Positions 1 through 12,784 of a DNA stretch of 64,000 bases are shown piece after piece (the stretch's first letter is position 1; each line of letters begins with the position of its first letter). The notes beneath the pieces were generated by a model. It saw only the letters and a program-made list of their open reading frames with translations, had not been told where the DNA came from and ran no database searches. The stretch lies in NCBI GenBank assembly GCA_019321725.1, contig CM033118.1, positions 13,418,071 to 13,482,070 of the forward strand, in the 5' to 3' direction. Origin of the DNA: Paulownia fortunei. Taxonomy: Eukaryota > Streptophyta > Magnoliopsida > Lamiales > Paulowniaceae. The position numbers were made by a program, and so were the translations under genes.

Positions 1-425
1 TTAACAATTCTTCTTCTATTGATCGAATTCAAAATATATGTAACTATCCTATAACCTCATTCATTAATTAAAAAAATAAATATTATTTGTTTTAAAATTA
101 CATAATTATTAAATTACATAACTACGATTAAAACTAATATATCAATAGGGTATTCTAGTCAAATAAAAAATTGGAAGAAATATTCACACTTTTATAATAG
201 TATAGATAAAAGAGGAGAAATATTTCTTTTGAGGGGAAGCCAATACGGGTAGAAAAAGGTGTACACATACAATTATAAATGTATGATGTGTGTGTGTACA
301 CATGCATGTCTGAAACATAATGTACATGGGATTTAAATGAAACTTTTATTTAACATATTACTTTTATATTTTTATAATGAATTATTGTGTATAATTCAGA
401 ATATGCAAACTAACATATTTCGATC
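1..425. other. AT-rich noncoding flank
   Basis: No open frame, RNA gene or recognisable repeat is visible. There is a short TG/GT-rich patch near 275-310. The last five bases (421-425, cgatc) are the left TSD candidate of the copia element that follows; the right copy at 5388-5392 is ccatc (4 of 5). Confidence 0.6.
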
Positions 426-655
426 TGTTAGCATGAGTTATATGCAATATTAGATTAATTATATCATTAACTATAGAAATCTAGCTAGTTGACCAATGTT
501 GTACATAAATATAGAAATAATTTATTTTCTTAATTTTTAGGATGTGATTGTAATTTGTTTCCTTATTTTAGAATGTAATTGTATCCATATATGGCCTCTG
601 ATTTGGAGAAGAAAACATATTGAAAATTATCATGCAGAAACTCTATTGTTTGATA
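426..655 (+). repeat. 5' LTR of copia-1
   Basis: It starts TGTTAGCATGAG and runs to the primer site. The sequence repeats at 5142-5387 with scattered substitutions and a duplicated TTTCCTATTGTAATTTG-type segment in the downstream copy. Length is about 230 bp versus 246 bp. The terminal CA has become TA here. Confidence 0.9.
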
Positions 656-667
656 TGGTATCAAAGC
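656..667 (+). other. Primer binding site (initiator Met-tRNA type)
   Basis: The sequence tggtatcaaagc directly follows the LTR. It is one base from the usual copia primer site tggtatcagagc, complementary to the 3' end of initiator methionine tRNA. Confidence 0.85.
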
Positions 668-778
668 AGGCTCGATTCCAAAAAAATCTGCAATAAACAA
701 TCGTATATGTATTTTTTTCTCTTTTTTTATTGAAGTTCATATTCTGAAAACCACTCTCGTAAAGCTCCTTTGAGTCTG

Positions 779-1640
779 ATGGCCACCACTACAAGCGTAT
801 TAATCGAGTTTACCCCAGCACCAACACAACAGATTATTGTACACCAAGACAATTCTGAGCAATTACCCATTATGGTCTCAACTCATGGAGATGCATATTT
901 ACGCATGCAACAAAGCCGAATATCTCACCGAGAAACAAACAAATCAGAATTTAGAGATCCAAATCTTGGAACATAGATTAACTGAAAATCATAGAGTGAA
1001 AAGTTGGCCTATAGACTCAAAGAGTCCATCGCTAATGCAATGATTTATTCATCTCTCCACAGCCAAGGAGATATGGGAGGCCATATCAAAAACTTTTTAT
1101 GATGGATTAGACAATCCTATATTTTTTAGTTGAACCAGTAATCTTTTTCGACCAAACAAAATGGTCAACTATTATCAACATACTATAATGAACTTGTTGC
1201 TATTTTCCTAGAAATTGATCATAGAACTTCCTCTCAAAAAGGAATAGTCAAAGGGGTAGTCCAGTTATACTAGGCGATGGCTAGGCTTTGAGTTCATATT
1301 TTTTTAAGTGGACTTGACCCTGAGTTTCGTCAGGTTTGTGGAGAAATCTTGCAAAAAGGCCCAAAACTCAATTTTGAGAGCACATTGTCAAGAGAGAATA
1401 TCAACAAAGGCAGACAATGGGGAACTATTGTCCAATCTTTGAGAACTCGACTATGCTGGCTAATCAAACTTGATAAGGGTTGTCATTTGGATCATCAAAA
1501 ATTTGAAACAATCAATCATCTGGAAAGGCTAACAACCTCATATGTACACACTGCGGGGAAAAAAGTCATTCACAACAGTGTTGTTACGAGATTATTGGCT
1601 ATTCGAAGTGGTGGGACTTCTCAAAAAACCTCATAAAAAG
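779..1640 (+). pseudogene. copia-1 gag remnant (UBN2-like plus zinc knuckle)
   Basis: The frame opens at ATG 779 (MATTTSV) about 110 bp after the primer site and contains the gag hallmark IIVHQDNSEQLP. Fragments in shifted frames (AKEIWEAISKTFYDG near 1065-1100; LSGLDPEFRQV near 1300-1335) match the conserved gag/UBN2 region that forms the particle shell and binds RNA. A CX2CX4HX4C zinc knuckle is present at 1543-1584 (CTHCGEKSH...C). Several stops and frame changes break the gene. The family assignment is secure; the exact 3' limit is not, because gag and pol are one reading frame in copia. Confidence 0.85.
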
Positions 1641-4600
1641 ATTATTGGGAAAGCTATGGTAACATCTATGGTAGAAAATCAGCCGCTGCCCACGGAAAAT
1701 GTTGCCTATCTAGGTATTGTTGGTAAAACATTTATATTCTCTGCAACTTCTAAGAATAGAACTTGGATTATTGATATAGGTGCATCCGATCATATGATTA
1801 GAGATTCTAGCCAGTTGAAAATTGTTCTCTCTTCTCCTCAATTAGTTATTTCCACTGCCAATGGTAGTACCTTTCCTATTACTAGGGAATGATCTATTAT
1901 CTTATCTAATACTCTCACATTAGATATCGTCCTTATTGCTCATTTTCTTGAATACAATCTTTTATCTGTTAGCCAAATTACTTCAGCTCTTGCTTGCACT
2001 GTAACCGTTTTGCCTTTATTTTATGTCTTTCAGGATATTCTAACCCAGAAGATGCTTAAGTATGGTGTTAGACGGGGCAAACTCTACTACTTGGAGTTAA
2101 CAAGAAATGGTGGACCGAAAATAAGTTAGGCAAATCAAGGTAACAGTGGAGAAAAGGCTCGAGCAACTATATGGTTATGACATCGGATATTAGGACATCT
2201 TTCTTTTGGTTATCTTAAAAATTTGCAATCGAAATTCAGTTCTGAATGATTTGGATTTATATTGTGGCATTTGTGAACTAGTTAAGAGCCACCATATTTC
2301 TTATTTACCAAGTTTGGATAAAAGTTCACAACCTTTTTGGTTATTCACTCTAATATTTGGGGTCTTGCAAAGGTTCCCTCTATTTCTAAAGCTCGTTACT
2401 TTGTGATATTTATTGATGAATGCACTAGAATGACTTAGGTGTCTTTGCTTATAAAAAATAGTGATGTGTTTCGAGCATTTCAGAAATTTCATAGAATGAT
2501 ACACACTCAATACCAAAAGTAGATTCGTATTTTGTAATCTGATAATAGTACCAAGTTTGTAGATGCCTCTCTCATAAATTTTCTAAGCAACCATAGAATT
2601 CATCATCAAAACTCATGCACCTATACTCCACAACAAAATGGATTAGCAGAGAGGAAGAATAGGCAACTAATGGGGATAGTTCTTGCCTCCCTTTTTGGCT
2701 TGAACATGCCTCGATTTTATTGGGGTGAGGCTGTAAAATCTGCTATCTACCTCATTAATCGAACACCTTCTCGAGTAATAGACTTTCAAACTCCTCAACA
2801 AAAAATGTAATCTTTACTTTTAATCCCTATCTTCCGAATCTTGAACCCCGAGTTTTTGATTGTACCGTATATGTTCACATCCCAAAAATCTTGCAAAATA
2901 AACTTGATCCATGTGCAAAATGGTGTGTCTTTGTTGGCTATTTTGAATTTCGAAAAGGATATAGATGCTATGATCCACAAACCCAAAAGCTACATGTGAC
3001 TTTAGATGCCTCTTTTCATGAATTAAAGCCTTATTACTCAGGTGGAGTCCCTCGAAATTCTCTTCAGGGGAGAGCTCAAGTGAAAATAATGTTCAACAAG
3101 AGATTGACAATGGCAAAGATGATGATTTTTTCAAGTTAGAAAAGGTGAATGAACATTTTAAGCAACAAGGTTGTAATGATGTGCAATAGGGTTGTGATAG
3201 CAACCCTGAAATAGAGGCTGGATCATTAATTTCTCACGAAGAAGTATTGATTTTTCCTGACATACCAACACCATCAAAGTTGCCCACGTCTGCACCATTA
3301 ACTGAAGAATCAACCCAAAATGTTCCTCCTTAGGTACATACAAATTCTATATTTGATGAGTCTAATGAAACATATGTTTCTACATAAAATAGAGTACCTA
3401 GATATCCACAAATTTTGAATAAGGGAGTTTCCAAACAACAATATGAACCTGATCCTAAAGCTAAGACCAAATACCCAATTAACAACTATATATCCTCTCA
3501 TAGGTTGTTTGAATCATATGCATTTACTGCTAATCAACTATCTACTATTTCTGTTCCTAGTAATGTGGAAGATGTATTAGTAGATCCAAAATAGACAAAG
3601 GTGATGAATGAAGAGATGGAGGCACTACAAAAGAATACTACTTGGGAACTTATTCCGCTACCTAAAGGAATGGAGACAATTAGATGTAGATGGATGTTCA
3701 TGGTAAAACTCAAAGCAGATGAAAGTATTGATAAATATAAAGCCCGACTAGTTGCAAAAGGATATACACAAAGGTATAAAGCAGACTATCAGGATATTTT
3801 TGCACCAGTAGCCAAGATTAATACAATTCGCATTCTTATATCTATAGCAACAAATTGAGACTAGCCTCTACAACAATTCGATGTTAAAAATGCTTTCCTT
3901 AATAGAGACTTGGAAGAAGAGGTCTATAGGGAGCTACCACCTGGAGTTAAAAGTAGTTCTTCGTGTAAAATTGAAGTTTGTATATTGAAGAAGTCATTAT
4001 ACGGGTTGAAACAGTTGCCTATAGTATGGATTGGAAGATTCTCGTATACAATGAAGGCATTCGGCTATAAGCAAAGTAACTCAGATCATACTTTGTTTAT
4101 AAAATAAAAAGAAGGAAAAGTAACAACTTTAATTGTGTATGTTGATGATATGGTCTTAACAGGAGATGATTTATGTGAAATGAAAGCTTTACAGGAGTAT
4201 TTAACCAGTAAGTTTGAAATGAAGGATCTTGGACAATATATCAAAATACAACATATCATACACAAGGTTATCGTGTTGCCTCAAGTCCAAGGACTAATTT
4301 TTGCACTTTTATAATGAGAAAATTCCTATTTGATAATAGAATATTTTTAATTAAATTTTTTAAGTGGATTAGTTTAGTGTACTTGTTTCCAACAAGCATC
4401 TGCATATATGCACTGGTGTTACTACACCAATGTCTATGGAATGAGGCATTTTTTTTCGAGCCTACTTTGTATGTGCAAGTCTAAGTAGGATTAATGATGT
4501 CCCATCTCATTGATCCTTGACTTAGAACATTTTAAGACCATAGTCTTAAAGATATATTCCATGATTTCTATTATATGCACGTCTACGCCCCATAGCTATA

Positions 4601-5130
4601 TGTGATCTAAGGATTTTATGTAATTCCTATAAACAATTTAAGATGAAGATTTCCATTTTAATGATACTAATATGAATAAGAATGATTCATAAGAGTATAA
4701 GGATGACCAAATCAATTGGTTCGTTGGACACTACTATAACAATATCCCACTTGCCCTAGAGATAATTGCCCTCATATTAAGACTCATCTTTCCCAATATG
4801 TTTTTCAAATACTTATCTTAGCGTTAAATAAGTGGTTTTGCTAAGGAATATATTGAGAGACTTAGGGATTGAATATGCTAAACCTATAAATCTTCACAGT
4901 TATAATAAGAAGGCCGTCAAACTTGCATAAAATCTTGTTCAACATGATCGCACTAAATATGTTGAAGTTGATCATCATTTCATCAAAGAGAACCTCGATA
5001 TAAAGATTATATAATTTCTATATATTCAATCTGAGAGTCAGCTAGTAGATATGCTCACAAAGGTAGTTTTAGGGAAGGTACTTCAAAGTATAATTGACAA
5101 GTTCGGTATAATAGACATCCATGCACCAAC
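1641..5130 (+). pseudogene. copia-1 pol remnant (protease, integrase, RT, RNase H)
   Basis: Protease: WIIDIGASDHM around 1764-1797, where the active-site DSG has become DIG. Integrase: zinc-binding/pre-integrase region near 2180-2300. The first catalytic Asp is now Asn (SNIWG, codon 2352-2354), the second Asp is at 2541-2543, and Glu is at 2649-2651 in QNGLAERKN. The last two are spaced by 35 residues, as in retroviral-type integrases. RT: EALQKNTTWELIPLPKG from about 3620, KARLVAKGYTQ, and an intact YVDD at 4138-4149. RNase H: the tail resumes at about 4830 (LRDLGIEYAKP, HDRTKYVEVDHHFIKE). Stops occur throughout. The C-terminal RT is missing and replaced by foreign LTR sequence at 4245-4830. 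Confidence 0.9.
4245..4830 (-). repeat. Antisense 3' LTR fragment of a second retroelement
   Basis: On the minus strand, an LTR beginning TGTTATAGTAGTGTCC starts at 4741. It is preceded at 4742-4757 by a purine-rich tract (agggcaagtgggatat), as expected for the end of an internal region followed by its 3' LTR. The LTR part (4741 back to about 4245) aligns by eye over its length with the start of the 59081-61319 solo LTR, for example the antisense of the blocks gttccaacaagcatctgcat and tgatgtcccatctca. It truncates the host RT, so it marks an insertion followed by deletion. Confidence 0.75.
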
Positions 5131-5141
5131 TTGAGGTGGAG
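5131..5141 (+). other. Polypurine tract of copia-1
   Basis: ttgaggtggag lies immediately before the 3' LTR. It is the expected primer for plus-strand DNA synthesis and is close to the common copia form cttgagggggag. Confidence 0.8.
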
Positions 5142-5387
5142 TGTTAGGACGAGTTATATGCAATATTAAATTGATTCTATCATTAATTATAGAAATTTAT
5201 TTAGTTGACCAATGTTGTACATAAATATAGAAACAATTTATTTTCCTAATTTTTAGGATGTAATTGTATTTTGTTTCCTATTGTAATTTGTTTCTTTATT
5301 TTAGAATGTAATTGTATCCATATATTGGCTCTGATTTGGAGAAGAATACAGATTGAAAATTATTCTGTAGAAATCTATTGCTTGACA
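5142..5387 (+). repeat. 3' LTR of copia-1
   Basis: It starts TGTTAGGACGAG and ends TTGACA. It matches 426-655 apart from substitutions and a short internal duplication. TG and CA termini are both kept. Confidence 0.9.
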
Positions 5388-7748
5388 CCATCAAATTAAT
5401 AAAAAATCTATAATATTATTAATTAATCTTTAACAACTTAACTATATGATGTGATACTACTAATCAATCATAACCACACTCAATAAGACAATTTGTCGTA
5501 AAACATATTTTTTGAAAGTAAATCCAAAAATAATTTTCCTTTTCTCTAAGGCTTGGAAATAGGTTTTCCAAATACTATTTTTATAGAAAAAACATATATC
5601 AACCAATTTTAAAAAAATTCAAGCAAACAAAGTTTTATTATTACACATTCCCCAAACTAATTCCCCAAAACAAGTTCAAAATATTTTCCATCAAAGTGTT
5701 TTGCAACATGACTCCAAACGCAGCCCTAAAGTTTAAGTTGAAAAAAATTAAAAATAAATCTAATTTAAGTTTAATGGAATGAAAAAATATTTAGTGAATC
5801 ACTATTGTATTATTTTGTATAATATTAGCTAATTCATAAAATCATATATAAGATTGATAGTGCTTCTTTAGGATATTGAATAAGAGACGGTAGGAAAATT
5901 TGGAAACTCAATCCCATGTATTATTATGTTGTAAACCTATTACGTGAGTTTAAGAACTCGAAAGCATGTTCTATAATTTTTTGGCTAAAAAAGGGATTAT
6001 CATGATCTTTTCGGAAGTATGGAAATAGAAATTCAGTTTGGTATGCGTAAATTCAAGTGTTTCAAAGGGATCAGAAGAAGAGCGTGTTATGTTATTCTAT
6101 ACATGAATCAGTGAAAATTGTTGCTAAGACTTGAAATGTTTCACTTATATCAATTGCACACTAAGAGAAATTTTACGTTAGTTGTGCAGCTTTTATGACT
6201 TTTTTCCTTATTATGTCAAAATATTCACAGTTGGATGATATTATGAATATTTGTGATAACATTCTAAAAAATATTTTTTAGAGATTTCTCATTGACACCT
6301 ATAGGCATGCATATTATATATGTATGCACATAATATTTGACTAATTATTTAACATGATAATTAATTGCTCACTTTTTGATTAAAATATGAGTAATTAGTA
6401 GGGTTGATAAATATATATATATATACACACATATTTGTATTTATTTATTTCTCTTTATTTTTAATACTTTATTTTTATTTATATATTTGATTGCTATTTT
6501 TTTAGCTTGGGCTAGGTTCTTTTACTGTTTGTTTTTTATGCCACTTTATGTATATATTGTTATATATAGGTGTAAATATATGTTTGTGTATACTTTAACG
6601 TATGCATATATGTATGTGCATGCGTCTTTGTATGTATGCTTTTACTAATGTTTTTAAAGGATTAAAACCATGCAATAAAAATATTTATATTATTTTTTAG
6701 GAAAGATTTATAGACAACACAATTAGATATCATTCAATTAATTCTTGATTGACATGAATGAAAAAAAAATAAAGAAGAAATTGTTTTTTCTGTTTTAAAT
6801 TAAGTACTATGTTATTTTTATTCTTAGAGAAACCAAATTTTAACTTATAATTAGATTTTGGTATTTGCCATAATAGTGTTTTTTTTCCTTTTAGTCTCCT
6901 TAATTTATTCTTTAAGTATTTTTAATTATTGGATCAACTTAAGTTTACCACATGCCATACTTATCTTGTGAACATGTTTGTTCCTTTCCTTATTTTTTCT
7001 CCCTGAATTTTCCTTTTTTTCACGTCTTTTCCTTTTTTTTTTATTCTTCAGTCAAAAAGAAAAACAAAAAAAGGAAGAACTCTATCTATTTTAAGAGGAG
7101 GTTTTAGCTTGATTACAGGTACAAATGGCAAAATAATAGATAAAATTTCTATGATTCCTTATGTCTCAATTTCAACTATATACCACATAAAAAGTCTATG
7201 TAGTTTTGCCTCTCATGCTATTGATATTCTTTTCAAATTATTAATTTTATAGTGAATAATAGAGGGCGACTCCTAATCAACAATAGCAATATATGAATTC
7301 ACTCAATAAGTGCAATTCCTAAAGAATAATAGAAATATGTGGATTCCCTCAGTTTAAAAAAATTATTACCCCAAAAACCTTTTTTTTTTTTTTCTCTCGA
7401 TGATGAGAAGAGTGGTTTTCATATTTTATAACTAAGGAGGAAGTGGTGCATTTTGTCAGCAATTACCATATAAAGTGAATGTAAGGATATTCAATTACAA
7501 CAACAATTTATATCGTTGCATTTGGGAAAAATCTCATTTTCATCCCTAAGGTTTCATTCATTTTCAAAACAATTTCCGAAATATTAGAATCATTATTATT
7601 GTCCTCAAACCACATTCTCGCTAGAATTTTCGGCAAAGAAAATGAAATTTTAGTAGAATACTAAATATCATTGTGTTAAGTGATCATACATTACCAATTA
7701 TTCAAATCCATCTCTAATAATTGTATTCAATTGCAATTTAATCATTGA
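5388..7748. other. Noncoding AT-rich interval
   Basis: No coherent coding frame or known element could be seen. Homopolymer runs are frequent. A short (AT)n/(AC)n tract occurs at about 6411-6430, and TATG-like patches occur at about 6540-6640. The last five bases (7744-7748, attga) would be the left TSD of the following copia element, but its partner has been lost. Confidence 0.5.
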
Positions 7749-9310
7749 TGTTAGGAATTTAAAATCACATATACATGATAAGTGAATCAATATTATCTCG
7801 GCAGCGGAAATTCGTTTGATTCAGTCTTGATGAACAGCTCACCTACAAGCCTCTTAATATAACCACGGTCTTTCTCGCTCTAGTGAATACTACTAGAGCA
7901 TTTACCCATTTTTCACTACACACCTTAAATCCTCAGAGATTTCCAAGTTTTTGCTAATACTCTAAGAACAAACGTAGAGAGAAAATATGAAAGAGAGAGA
8001 GCATTTTCTATCATGTGAAAGTACGTCTCGTTGTGATCTTATATTGGTAGGGAGAGATAACAAAAAATATTTTCTTTATCCCTATCACACTTGGAGTCCA
8101 ATTAGAAGAGGTTTTTTGATAACCATCATCCTTATCCAAATAGGACTTTAAGTAATCACAAATATGGATGCAATTCAAAAATGCATCAATATCTCTTACT
8201 CATACATATTTGACTCGACTCATTTGAATCACATCCCCATAATTCTCATTTCATATCCCTTTTTTCATACAGGGAATAAGGTGTGCAACCAAATGAGAAA
8301 GGAACAAGTGATGAGAGTTATATTAAGTTATCACCTAACTAATATAACTCTACAACTCAAAACTCGCTATTTACCCCAAACTATGTGGTCACACCAGATC
8401 AAGCATCTCTCATCCCTCTATAATAAGTAGAGTATAGTTTACTCTCTCAACTATGTATTTATGCTCATGACTATGTCAAATATATTTTTAACTTGGTCTG
8501 CTGACCTATGAGTCATAGAACAAAAGTGCATTACCAACTTAGCTCTTCTTCGGCCCCTAATGTCAATCAGCTTGGTCCTGACAACTTTCTTAGTCACACT
8601 CTGGCAGACCGGAACAAACATGGTCATTGAATACAGGCTAAAGTAGTATCATCAAGCTTACACCTAATGACACAGTCCAAAGTCCCAAAGGGTATGAAAA
8701 ACATATTAAGGGCTAACACAGTGATGAAACAGGGATCCATTCAATCACTCCACTTATAAGGTCGTCACAAAGCACATGTAGTATGAATACATGCTATGAT
8801 GGAGCTCCACTCAATTTGGGCATGTCGCGTTCTTAATATCATATGAATCTTAGTCCAGTCACTATCCAAGTGTTTAACCTACATACCACCAAAAGTCACT
8901 CTCCAACGTGTCATTTAGTAGTTCACACATTCGGCTATAGACAGGCTGATATGAAGTTTGGACATACTTCATAATTGATCAAGTATGATCTCATATTGGC
9001 CTCATGCCAAGGCAACTATAAATTAAACTTTAACCTTCCTCGCTATTCCAAGCGTCAAGGTGATCATTTGTGCCCCTCCCAATGGTGTGAATATGATCTT
9101 TGAGTCTCATCTTGCTCGCTATCAAAGCGCCATGGCAATTACCCATGTGAGTGGGTAAATCTAAGCCTAGTGACATTTATAATAGACTCAGTATACTAAT
9201 AAATTTAACAAGAACAAAAATCTCATTAATTAACAAAATGTTCATACAAGCCTATAAACTCAATTCCTATGAAGTCACATACTACTAACATGCCTTTGGA
9301 ACACATCTCT
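7749..9310 (-). repeat. 3' untranslated region and 3' LTR of copia-2
   Basis: The block lies downstream of the RNase H stop and ends with the LTR terminus TGTTAGG (plus strand) at 7749. Only one LTR copy exists in the window, so its inner limit cannot be fixed by comparison. A possible start TGTTAGCCC on the minus strand lies at 8718, which would give an LTR of about 970 bp. The 88-codon open frame at 8164-8430 on the plus strand lies inside this noncoding block and has no coding look. Confidence 0.6.
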
Positions 9311-12300
9311 CTACAAAGACTTAGTAAAAGGATCAGCGATCATATTGCTAGTAGGAATATGCCTAAGAACTACATGACCTTGCACAATGCTCTCTCGAAT
9401 GAAGTGATATCTGGTGTCAATATGCTTAGTCCACCCATGATACTTGGCATCCTTAGTATATGCTAGTGCAGCTGTATTATCACAATAGACAACAACTGCA
9501 TCATCAACATGCACCGTAACATGTAGACTCTGAAGGAATCTTCTCAACTAGATAGCCTCTTGTACTGCTGATGTACAAGCAAGTACTCAGTTTCCATGAT
9601 GGATAAGAGATACATGGCTGCTTCTTGCTACACCAAGTGATAGCAACGCCTCCCAATAAGAATGTATATCCCGATATGGATTTGCGCTCATCTCAATCCG
9701 CTAATCCATTAGCATCATTATATCCAATTAGCTTTATACTAAACCCATGGTAGCACAAAGCGAGATCAATTATTCCCTTCAAATATCTAAGTATCCTTTT
9801 TACTGCAATCCAATGGTCGCTCCAGGATTACTTTTATATCTACTCACTCTTCCAACTGCAAAGTACAGGTCTGGTCGGGTACACATCATTGTATATATCA
9901 GACTCTATACCGCACATGCATATGGAGCCTTAGCCATGTGTTCTCTTTCTTCTTCTGCCTTAGGACACAATTCTTTGCTAAGAACATAATTTCTATCCAT
10001 AGGTGTGTCAACAGGATTAGAATTATGCATACAAAAGCATTCTATAATCCTTTTGATGTAAGTCTCTTGAGATAAACTCAAAAGTTTTTTGGAATGATCC
10101 CTATATATCTTAACTCCAAGTATGTATTCAACTTCTCCCATGTCCTTCATCTCAAAAGTAGAGGATATCCAATCTTGAGCAGCGACAATCATCTCTATAT
10201 CATTCCCAACCAACAAAATGCCGTCCACATACAGTGAGAGTATTAAGAAATTCCTTCTACTTCTCTTGACAAACATACAGTGGTCTTTCTTGATCATCAT
10301 AAAGCCTATTGTAGTGATAGCTCAATTAAATCGATGGTACCACTGTTTGGACAATTGTTTCAGTCCATAAATTGAATGTTTCAAGCGACATACTTTGCGC
10401 TCTTGTCCTATTTCCTAAAATCCCATAGATTGATCTATATAGATCTTCTCATCCATCTCTCAATTGCGAAATGCTATCTTGACGTCCATCTGAAATAATT
10501 CTAAATCTAGGTGGGCAACAATGACTTATATGAGGCGAATAGAGCCAAACCTCACCACTGGGGAGAATATCTCTTCATAATATATGCCCTCTATTTGGGT
10601 ATAACCCTTCGCCACAAATCGAGCTTTATACTTGTTGATTGATCCATTTGTCTTGCGCTTAACCTTTAGAACCCATTTGTTCCCAATGGTCTTGTGTCTA
10701 GATGGAAGATCAACTAGCTCCTAAACATGGTTCTTAACCATCAAACTCAACTCTTCTTCCATAGCAGTTATCCACTCATTTGCATTTAGAGAAGTTATGG
10801 CCTCTTCATAAGTAGCTGGCTCATCAACATCCATAAAAGCACACATGAAAGATTTCCCCTTCGATCTCATAATGCCGGCAGGGTATTATTTCATATTTGC
10901 TCTTTCGCATTTGTGGATTTTGAGAGTCTTCTTTCAGTGGGTCACTCCCACTAAATTTAAAGTCGCTTACATTATCCCCGTCAATTACTGGATAAGGCTG
11001 CAAAGCCTCACCCTAGCCACGAATTGGAGCACTACCCTAAGGATCTTACAACTCGTATAGTTCAAGGTCCCCTTTGACTTCACCAATGATCGAAAAAACC
11101 TCCTCAAGGAAATTCACATCACGGGACTTAATCGTAGTCATTTCTCAATTAGGGTGTTCACCGTACATCACTTATCACTTTGAGTGATCACAATACCTTA
11201 TAAAGATATGTTTGACCTCTCTGAGGCCAAGCTTTCCATGCTTATGGAAGTGTTGTGAACAAACCTAGCCGACCCCCAAGGGCGCGAACCTTCTAAACTA
11301 GGCCTTCTGCCATGCCACATCTCATAGGATGTTGAAGGAGATGACTTAGAAGGCGCACGGTTCAATATGTAGGCAGCAATCGAAATTGCATCTCTCCAAA
11401 ATGATATTAGAAGATTAGCTTGCGCTATCATTGATCTGGCCATATCCATAAGTGTGCGATTCTTTTACTCAGCAACCCTATTTTGTTGCAGAGTGTGTGG
11501 AATTGTCAATTATCTTATGATCCCTTTTCTTCACATATTTATATAAACTAGTCAGACAAATATTCTCGCCCTCTATTAGTATGTAGAATTTTGAGGTTCC
11601 TATCTCTTTGGTTCTCAACCTCTACCAAGACTCGCTTAAAACATTTAAGCGCTTCTGACCGATGAGACAAGAGATATACTGACCCATAACATGAATAATT
11701 ATCAATGAAAGTGAGAAAATATGATGCACCATATCGTGCCCTCACATTTATGGGTCCACATATATCCGAGTGGACTAACTCTAGATGATGAGTAGCCCTC
11801 TTTACCTTCCCAAAAGGATTCTAGTAAGCTTTTCCCACCATACATGGTTCACATACAGAAAGGTTGACTTTAGCGAGGTGGCCCAAAAAACCTTTTTGAG
11901 CTAACCTAGTCATCATTTCTTGTCCTATGTGCCCCAATCTTACATGCCACTTAATAGAATCAGAAATAGTATCAACAGTAGAAGAAACATATAAAATGCA
12001 ATTATTGGATAATTCTAACATGAAAAATCCATTATTCATAAATCCTAAACCATAAAGGTCCTTGCAATAGAAAAAAAACAAGCTAGTTCACTTAAACAAA
12101 AAAGAAAAATCATGTCTAGAAAGTGCACTAATTGAAAGTAAATTACAACAAATGCTAGGTGCATATTGCATTTCACTAAGGAGTAGCTCTCGCCCAGTGC
12201 CGAACTTGAGCTGGTATGACCTAACTCCAAGAACCTCCTTTTGTGCGCCATTCCCCATAGCAATGTAATGGCATGCACTCGATGATAATCTAAAAATCCC

Positions 12301-12417
12301 ACTTGATCCCTTGTCACATGTTTTGTTGCCTCTGTGTCTATAATCCAACCAAATAGAAGCTTTCATCAATGAACGAAAGGAGTTAAGGCCTATTGTGAAG
12401 AGCAAAATGATCAACAA
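9311..12417 (-). pseudogene. copia-2 pol remnant
   Basis: Protease: WIIDTEATKHVTRD near 12310-12350, with the active-site Gly changed to Glu. Pre-integrase: KWHVRLGHIGQEMMTRL near 11930-11965. Integrase: YFLTFIDNYS and HSDRW-like segments at 11548-11745, the Glu region near 11450-11480, and INRAPSKSSP at 11340-11380. RT: LSLYVDGILLVGND near 10205-10245, where the catalytic YVDD is YVDG at 10220-10231, an inactivating change. RNase H: AVVVYCDNTAALAYTKD and KHIDTRYHFIRE at 9311-9547. Frameshifts separate the parts. These domains would process Gag-Pol, copy RNA to DNA, remove RNA and insert the DNA; none is intact. Confidence 0.88.
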
Positions 12418-12784
12418 ACCTTTACAACTTGCACTTTCTTATGAATTATGTTGTTTGAAAGAAAGTCTTAACCATGATAACGCAGTATGTATGTTAAAGA
12501 GTATTTTATCTTAGGTATTATTAAGTTTTACACTCTGAATTCTATTGTATGTGCTTTTTACGTGCAATCATTCATTTCATGAATTACTTAAAATCCTGCT
12601 AGAAGTTTGTTGACCAAAATTCTGCTTATTTTCCTGACTACTGAGGGGTGGAAGTAGAAGGCGTAAAACACCTATGGCTGAGATAAGCCATCCATTACAG
12701 TCAAATGCTGCTTGGAGAAAAGTCTATCTCTATAGTGGTCATGATCAGAAAGAGAAACTCTACACACAAGGTTAGTCTAACATA

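Larger units (their letters stand above)
426..5387 (+). mobile_element. Degenerate Ty1/copia LTR retrotransposon (copia-1)
   Basis: Full-length layout is visible on the plus strand: LTR (426-655), Met-tRNA-like primer site (656-667), gag, protease, integrase, RT, RNase H, polypurine tract (5131-5141) and a second LTR (5142-5387). The order protease-integrase-RT-RNase H is diagnostic of Ty1/copia. Flanking pentamers cgatc and ccatc look like a decayed TSD. The coding part has many stops, and the RT/RNase H boundary is replaced by an antisense LTR fragment of another family (4245-4830). The copy is old and cannot transpose on its own. Confidence 0.93.
7749..12417 (-). mobile_element. 5'-truncated Ty1/copia element (copia-2)
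   Basis: Read on the minus strand, the order is protease region (about 12300), pre-integrase, integrase, RT, RNase H (ends 9311), a long 3' untranslated part, and an LTR whose outer end is at 7749 (minus-strand end ...ATTCCTAACA). No gag and no 5' LTR are found beyond about 12417, where sequence character changes, so the element has lost its 5' end. The only detectable terminus is the 3' LTR end. Confidence 0.85.
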
